From an uncultured Bacilli bacterium (GTDB lineage Bacteria > Bacillota_I > Bacilli_A > RF39 > UBA660): DNA of 30,543 bases. This document shows, piece by piece, positions 29,306-30,543 of this stretch. The notes beneath the pieces are model-generated. The model did not search any database. It worked only from the letters and a program-made list of their open reading frames with translations, and was not told the origin of the DNA. The stretch is taken from NCBI GenBank assembly GCA_947626215.1, contig CANQRJ010000002.1:1-30543 (forward strand), read 5' to 3'. Positions within the stretch are counted from its first letter, which is position 1, and every line of letters starts with the position of its first letter. The position numbers and the translations under genes were made by a program.

Positions 29306-30543
29306 ATGAAATTAGAAAGATTTAAAGAGAAAAATAATAAAAAAATAGGAATCATTTTGTTTACTATTACTTGTATTTTATTAATAAGTGGAGTAATACT
29401 TTATAGAACGTTTGCTATCTTTGAAACAAATGATGAATTTAATGTGATTAATGGAAGTGTTGAAGATATGGGAGACGTACAGTTCGTATTTTATATTGAT
29501 GACGAAATATCTAAAAGTGCTCCAGAAATAAGTAGTAATTATAGTTTAGATACGACAAAAAGTCATTGTACCAATGAAGCTTTTGTTTATTGGAATGATA
29601 CAACCGGAAGAGCAGAAGTAGATAATTTAAGTAATTCTAAAACGAAGTGTTATTTATATTTTAAACAAATATATAAAGAAGAGATTTTAAAGGGAGCGAT
29701 TCCAGATTTAGGGAATGGAAGACTTATACCTGTTACAATCAGTGATACTGAAAGACCAAGTGATGTGAATTATGAAGGATCTACTCCAGGAGGAAAAGTA
29801 AGAAAAGCAGATATTACAAAAGACTGGTATAGTTATGAACAAAAGAGATGGGCAAATGCAATTATTTTAAAAGATGGAGAAGTAGATCATTATACACCAG
29901 GAGAAGAAATACAAGAAAGTGCGATTGAATCATATTTTGTATGGATTCCAAGATACAGTTATGTATTACAAGACAAGGAAGAAACATTTGATGGTTACTC
30001 TGGTACAACATCATTAGGAAATTTCTCTGATGTTGCAAACGTATATGAAGCAATGAAACAAACAAATCAGGAAGGAAACAAGGCTACAAATCATGGTTTT
30101 GAAATAGAATTTGGCTCTAAGGATAAAGGTATAAGTACAACATTATTGAGTAAAGGAGATTCAATTATTCATCCTGCATTTACTGCATTTAATAGTAATG
30201 GATTTTGGGTAGGCAAATTTGAAACAGGATATAATCAAAATGAAGATGGAAGTGTCATGCCCCCAAGTCCTAATAGTTGGAGCAAAAAAGGAGCCGAAAA
30301 AAATGAAGAAAAATCAACCAAAGTGATCATAAAATCCAATGTTTATAGTTGGAGAAATATCAATGTATCAAAGGCCTTTTATACAAGTTATAACTATGAA
30401 CGTGACTTAGATTCTCATATGATGAAAAATACAGAATGGGGAGCAGTAGCCTATCTAACAAATTCCAAATATGGAAGATGTGATGAAGAAAATAAAAATT
30501 GTGAAGAAGTAAGAATCAATAATGTAGCAACATATATTACAGG
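29306..30543 (+). CDS. Membrane-anchored FGE/C-type-lectin-fold surface protein, copy 2, 3' end missing
   Basis: ATG 29306, open through the window end (412 codons). The N-terminus is almost the same as copy 1 (MKLERFKEKNNKKIGIILF), with the membrane anchor at about 13-33 and ETNDEFNVINGSVEDMGD. The region that is broken in copy 1 is intact here (IPDLGNGRLIPVTI). Then follow KRWANAIILKDGE, ESYFVWIPRYSYV, HPAFTAFNSNGFWVGKFETG, and KNTEWGAVAYL, which opens the FGE-like domain; the catalytic or variable end is beyond the window. The middle (residues 225-345) has insertions relative to copy 1. Likely displayed on the cell surface; ligand or role unknown. Confidence 0.82.
   Translation, partial: MKLERFKEKNNKKIGIILFTITCILLISGVILYRTFAIFETNDEFNVINGSVEDMGDVQFVFYIDDEISKSAPEISSNYSLDTTKSHCTNEAFVYWNDTTGRAEVDNLSNSKTKCYLYFKQIYKEEILKGAIPDLGNGRLIPVTISDTERPSDVNYEGSTPGGKVRKADITKDWYSYEQKRWANAIILKDGEVDHYTPGEEIQESAIESYFVWIPRYSYVLQDKEETFDGYSGTTSLGNFSDVANVYEAMKQTNQEGNKATNHGFEIEFGSKDKGISTTLLSKGDSIIHPAFTAFNSNGFWVGKFETGYNQNEDGSVMPPSPNSWSKKGAEKNEEKSTKVIIKSNVYSWRNINVSKAFYTSYNYERDLDSHMMKNTEWGAVAYLTNSKYGRCDEENKNCEEVRINNVATYIT

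Noticed and set aside
1..30543. CRISPR arrays, insertion sequences, rRNA genes, prophage or replication origin
   Set aside because: No direct-repeat arrays, transposase motifs, rRNA sequence, phage structural genes or DnaA-box clusters were seen in the window.

Overview
The window is a stretch of chromosome from a low-GC, spore-forming Bacillota. It is probably an uncultured gut member of the Bacilli or an Erysipelotrichia-like lineage. Three things point there: very AT-rich coding sequence with TTA/AAA/GAA-dominated codons, Bacillus-like gene neighbourhoods (priA/fmt/rlmN; lexA / small membrane gene / tkt / sirA; ylbM / yceD / rpmF), and clear sporulation genes (sirA, gerE, gerM, spoIIIAH). 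The standard bacterial code is used: TGA ends many ordinary genes and Trp is TGG.

Layout. 1-3612 is the start of a division and cell-wall (dcw) cluster: mraZ (5' end missing), rsmH, ftsL-like and a PASTA-bearing penicillin-binding protein, closed by a strong terminator. 3614-6088 carries glyS, then sepF and divIVA. 6126-8045 holds an unknown, possibly beta-helical protein and a YgjP-type metallopeptidase. 8038-16665 is a tightly packed run of RNA-modification, translation and replication genes: a TrmH-family methyltransferase, rimM, trmD, an unknown gene, a HAD phosphatase, priA, two unknown genes, fmt and rlmN. Many of these overlap by 4-8 bases.

16696-20102 is an SOS neighbourhood. lexA faces a previously untracked 45-residue membrane peptide gene. 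Both promoters are TTGACA-N17-TAAAAT and each carries a LexA-box-like palindrome. Next come a transketolase homologue with several replaced active-site residues and a sirA-like gene. 20063-21932 has tmcAL (ylbM) running against sirA with a 40-bp tail overlap, then yceD (DUF177) and rpmF. A tRNA-Arg(UCU) with its own promoter and terminator follows, then two tandem secreted paralogues that may be cell-wall hydrolases. 24228-25978 (minus strand) is a sporulation block, gerM, gerE and a stand-alone spoIIIAH, with sigma-E/sigma-K-like promoter sequences. A CmpB-like membrane protein and a small charged protein follow.

27271-30543 is the most unusual region. Two adjacent paralogous genes encode N-terminally membrane-anchored proteins with a formylglycine-generating-enzyme (FGE/C-type-lectin) fold. 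Each is preceded by a promoter whose -35/-10 spacer contains a long G run (9 and 10 G) in an otherwise AT-rich genome, which is the hallmark of slipped-strand phase variation. The first copy has an in-frame TGA where the second has GGG. The first copy ends in a short FGE-fold segment with codon usage unlike the rest of the gene, resembling a diversity-generating-retroelement variable region. The second copy runs off the window end. Together these suggest a switchable, possibly hypervariable, surface-protein locus. No intergenic stretch exceeds about 300 bases without a gene or RNA; the longer gaps are described under the promoters and repeats they hold.
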